Below, piece by piece: positions 62,460 through 64,000 of a stretch of 64,000 bases of DNA (the first letter of the stretch is position 1; each line of letters opens with the position of its first letter). The DNA is taken from NCBI GenBank assembly GCA_023439125.1, contig JAEXOU010000012.1, positions 1 to 64,000 on the forward strand, in the 5' to 3' direction. This DNA comes from Bacillota bacterium. GTDB lineage: Bacteria; Bacillota; Clostridia; Lachnospirales; Lachnospiraceae. The notes below the pieces were generated by a model. The model did no database searches and was not told the DNA's origin. It saw nothing but the letters and a program-made list of their open reading frames with translations. A program made the translations under genes and the position numbers.

Positions 62460-63641
62460 TCAAATATTTTCATCAAGCAATGCTTTGATTGCACATTTTG
62501 ATGCATTACCCTTTTCAAATGTATGATAAGTGTTACAAAACTCTTCATATTTTTCCTTATACTTGAGCCAATCATAATCCCTTATCTCATCAACCAATTG
62601 CTCTGTTGTCATCACAAACGGTCCAGGAGCTTGTTTGATAAAATCAAAATAAAAACCTCTTAATTCGTCCTTATATTCTTCTAAATCATATACATAAAAA
62701 AGTATTGGACGTTTTAAAATCGAATAATCGAACATAACAGAAGAATAATCTGTAATCAATAAATCAGAGATAAGATAGAGTTCAGAAATATCAACGCTAG
62801 AATTCATCACACGATAAAAGCCATGATAGCTTGAAAAATCCAGTTTTTCTCTTACCATATAGTGATATTTGATTAAAATTACATAATCCTTTGACAATTT
62901 CTCGAACAATAAATCATAATCGAGTGGTGCATTCATCTTATAGCTTGCCTTATCATAAAAGGAGTTGTCTCGCCAAGTCGGTGCATATAATATAATCTTC
63001 TTATCCAATGGAAGTTGATACTTTTTCTTTAATTCCATCAAATCCGTCTTATGATTTCTTGTAAATAATACATCATTTCTTGGATATCCAATCTCTAACA
63101 TATTCCCATCAAAAGCAAAAGCATGTCGAAATATATTGCTAGAAAACTTATTTTGCGATATTAGGTAATCCCAGGTAGAAGAATTTTTCTTAAACTCTTC
63201 TCGATACTCCTCAACCGTCTGTCCGCCAGCCATATGATAGGAAGTCATATCCAAAGCAAGCTTTTTAAGTGGCGTCCCATGCCAAGTCTGCAGATACTTT
63301 GTACCTTTTCTTTTTCTTATGTAATTAGGAAGCCTTGTATCACTAACGATATATCCTGCAACCGCCAACTCATAATAATACCGAAACCGACTTAGCTTTA
63401 TGGTGCGTGCAGTTCCAGGCAGATTAACTTTCGGATTCTCTAACAAAAAATAACAACGATATTTATGATCTAGACCAAGCTGAACCATCTCCTCATAGAT
63501 GCTCTTAGGATTACCACCATAGCTTCTTCCTAGATTACTCATAAACACAATTTTTCTATGATTGACAGGAAGTACGAAACTCATCGCACGATATACAGCT
63601 AATATGCAATTTTTCAATATTCTCTTTGCGATCGATTTCAT
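62460..63641 (-). CDS. CDP-glycerol:polyglycerophosphate glycerophosphotransferase-like (TagB/TagF type)
   Basis: A 393-aa GT-B protein of teichoic-acid or surface-polymer synthesis. KIVFMSNLGRSYGGNPKSIYE (about 31-51), KYLQTWHGTPLKKLALDM (116-133), LEIGYPRNDVLF, IILYAPTWRDN and SDLLITDYSSVMFDYSIL are the family motifs. There is no membrane helix beyond a basic, mildly hydrophobic N-terminus. It may add glycerol phosphate, or a related polyol phosphate, to a glycan. ATG 63641 has GGAGG; a repeat fragment lies just upstream. Confidence 0.85.
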   Translation of the reverse strand: MKSIAKRILKNCILAVYRAMSFVLPVNHRKIVFMSNLGRSYGGNPKSIYEEMVQLGLDHKYRCYFLLENPKVNLPGTARTIKLSRFRYYYELAVAGYIVSDTRLPNYIRKRKGTKYLQTWHGTPLKKLALDMTSYHMAGGQTVEEYREEFKKNSSTWDYLISQNKFSSNIFRHAFAFDGNMLEIGYPRNDVLFTRNHKTDLMELKKKYQLPLDKKIILYAPTWRDNSFYDKASYKMNAPLDYDLLFEKLSKDYVILIKYHYMVREKLDFSSYHGFYRVMNSSVDISELYLISDLLITDYSSVMFDYSILKRPILFYVYDLEEYKDELRGFYFDFIKQAPGPFVMTTEQLVDEIRDYDWLKYKEKYEEFCNTYHTFEKGNASKCAIKALLDENI

Positions 63642-63658
63642 ATTTCCCTCCATAATTA

Positions 63659-63727
63659 TAGGCCCTTATGTACCGCTTAGAATTTCATTCAAGCGAAAGC
63701 AAGTTACGAATGAATTATGTTAATCTC
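63659..63727. repeat. Fragment of the MITE-like repeat
   Basis: AGGCCCTTATGTACC, ATTTCATTCAAGCGAAAGC and GAATGAATTATGTT match the right-centre of the long copies; the ends are lost. In the leader of the gene at 62460. Confidence 0.65.
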
Positions 63728-63752
63728 AAAAGTACCTTTCTAAAACTCCATT

Positions 63753-63953
63753 CGTCATTTTCCACATAAATTGCTTAGAAAAATGGGATGACAAATATAA
63801 TTCAGAAGCATACTGTTATGAAGTCGTCGGTACGTAAGGGCCTGTATTTTAGGCCCTTACGTACCGCTACGAACTTCATTCAAGCGAGAGCGTGTTGCGG
63901 ATGAATTATATTTGTCATCCCATAATCATAACATGTCTTTGTGGAAAATGACG
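63753..63953. repeat. MITE-like palindromic repeat, copy D
   Basis: Ends CGTCATTTTCCAC and GTGGAAAATGACG, inner arms GGGATGACAAATATAATTCA and TGAATTATATTTGTCATCCC, centre GGTACGTAAGGGCCTGTATT to GGCCCTTACGTACC. Compared with copies A-C the changes on the two arms are complementary. After the right end, TCTATTGACAC near 63971-63982 resembles the outer end seen at 53909. Confidence 0.88.
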
Positions 63954-64000
63954 TCGAACTTCTTTCGTTAGGTCTATTGACACTTGAATCCTTACTTAAG

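Overview
The window is AT-rich Firmicutes DNA. The gene set points to a motile, flagellated, low-GC Clostridia of the Lachnospiraceae type, perhaps close to Lachnoclostridium (Clostridium) phytofermentans; that genus-level guess is inference from gene content and protein style. Almost every gene is on the minus strand. The exceptions are pyrG and one candidate small RNA. The left edge enters the 5' end of a 16S rRNA gene, so the strand bias fits genes co-directional with an rRNA operon.

Region 1 (1-31.4 kb) is housekeeping. In minus-strand transcription order it reads: ftsH, uvrC, hprK, a ROK glucokinase, murB, rapZ, whiA and a Crh-like HPr; a membrane-anchored polysaccharide deacetylase; dnaE and pfkA; an ABC exporter; tex and a RibU-type ECF component; a YcxB-like protein, tsaE-tsaB-rimI and a zinc-ribbon protein; rnz, a hypothetical protein, tsaD and ispD; then two tRNA-Ser genes and the rRNA leader with three tandem promoters. 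pyrG stands alone on the plus strand behind a leader with an intrinsic terminator. lspA closes the accessory region on its right.

Region 2 (31.4-49.7 kb) is accessory, mostly flagellar and cell-surface glycosylation. It encodes a Maf/DUF115 glycosyltransferase, four other glycosyltransferases, nonulosonic-acid genes of the pseudaminic type (pseB, pseI, pseF, a PseH-like acetyltransferase) with an RmlD-like reductase, and a protein joining an orf103-like N-terminus to a Maf N-terminal-like fold. Inside it are a four-gene unit resembling an orphan peptide-modification cassette (secreted choice-of-anchor-A protein, HprK-like kinase, 80-aa peptide with a lasso-type leader motif, PqqD-like protein) and a large secreted protein behind a c-di-GMP-I riboswitch.

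Region 3 (49.7-61 kb) is a late flagellar regulon: flgM-flgN-flgK paralogue-flgK-flgL-fliW-csrA, then flaG-fliD-fliS-fliT-like, then flagellin. Three near-consensus sigma-D (sigma-28) promoters precede flgM, flaG and flagellin. The flagellin leader has a hairpin exposing GGA in its loop plus a GGA-containing Shine-Dalgarno, the arrangement expected for CsrA repression relieved by FliW, which is encoded nearby. Together with the c-di-GMP riboswitch this puts a motile/surface-attached switch and the flagellin glycosylation genes side by side. lysA and a CDP-glycerol glycerophosphotransferase-like gene close the window.

An interspersed palindromic repeat of about 200 bp (four long copies, several fragments) lies between genes throughout. 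Copies differ by paired changes that keep the arms complementary, and an internally deleted copy keeps short outer inverted repeats, so a non-autonomous MITE-like element is the best reading. No transposase, prophage or CRISPR array was seen.
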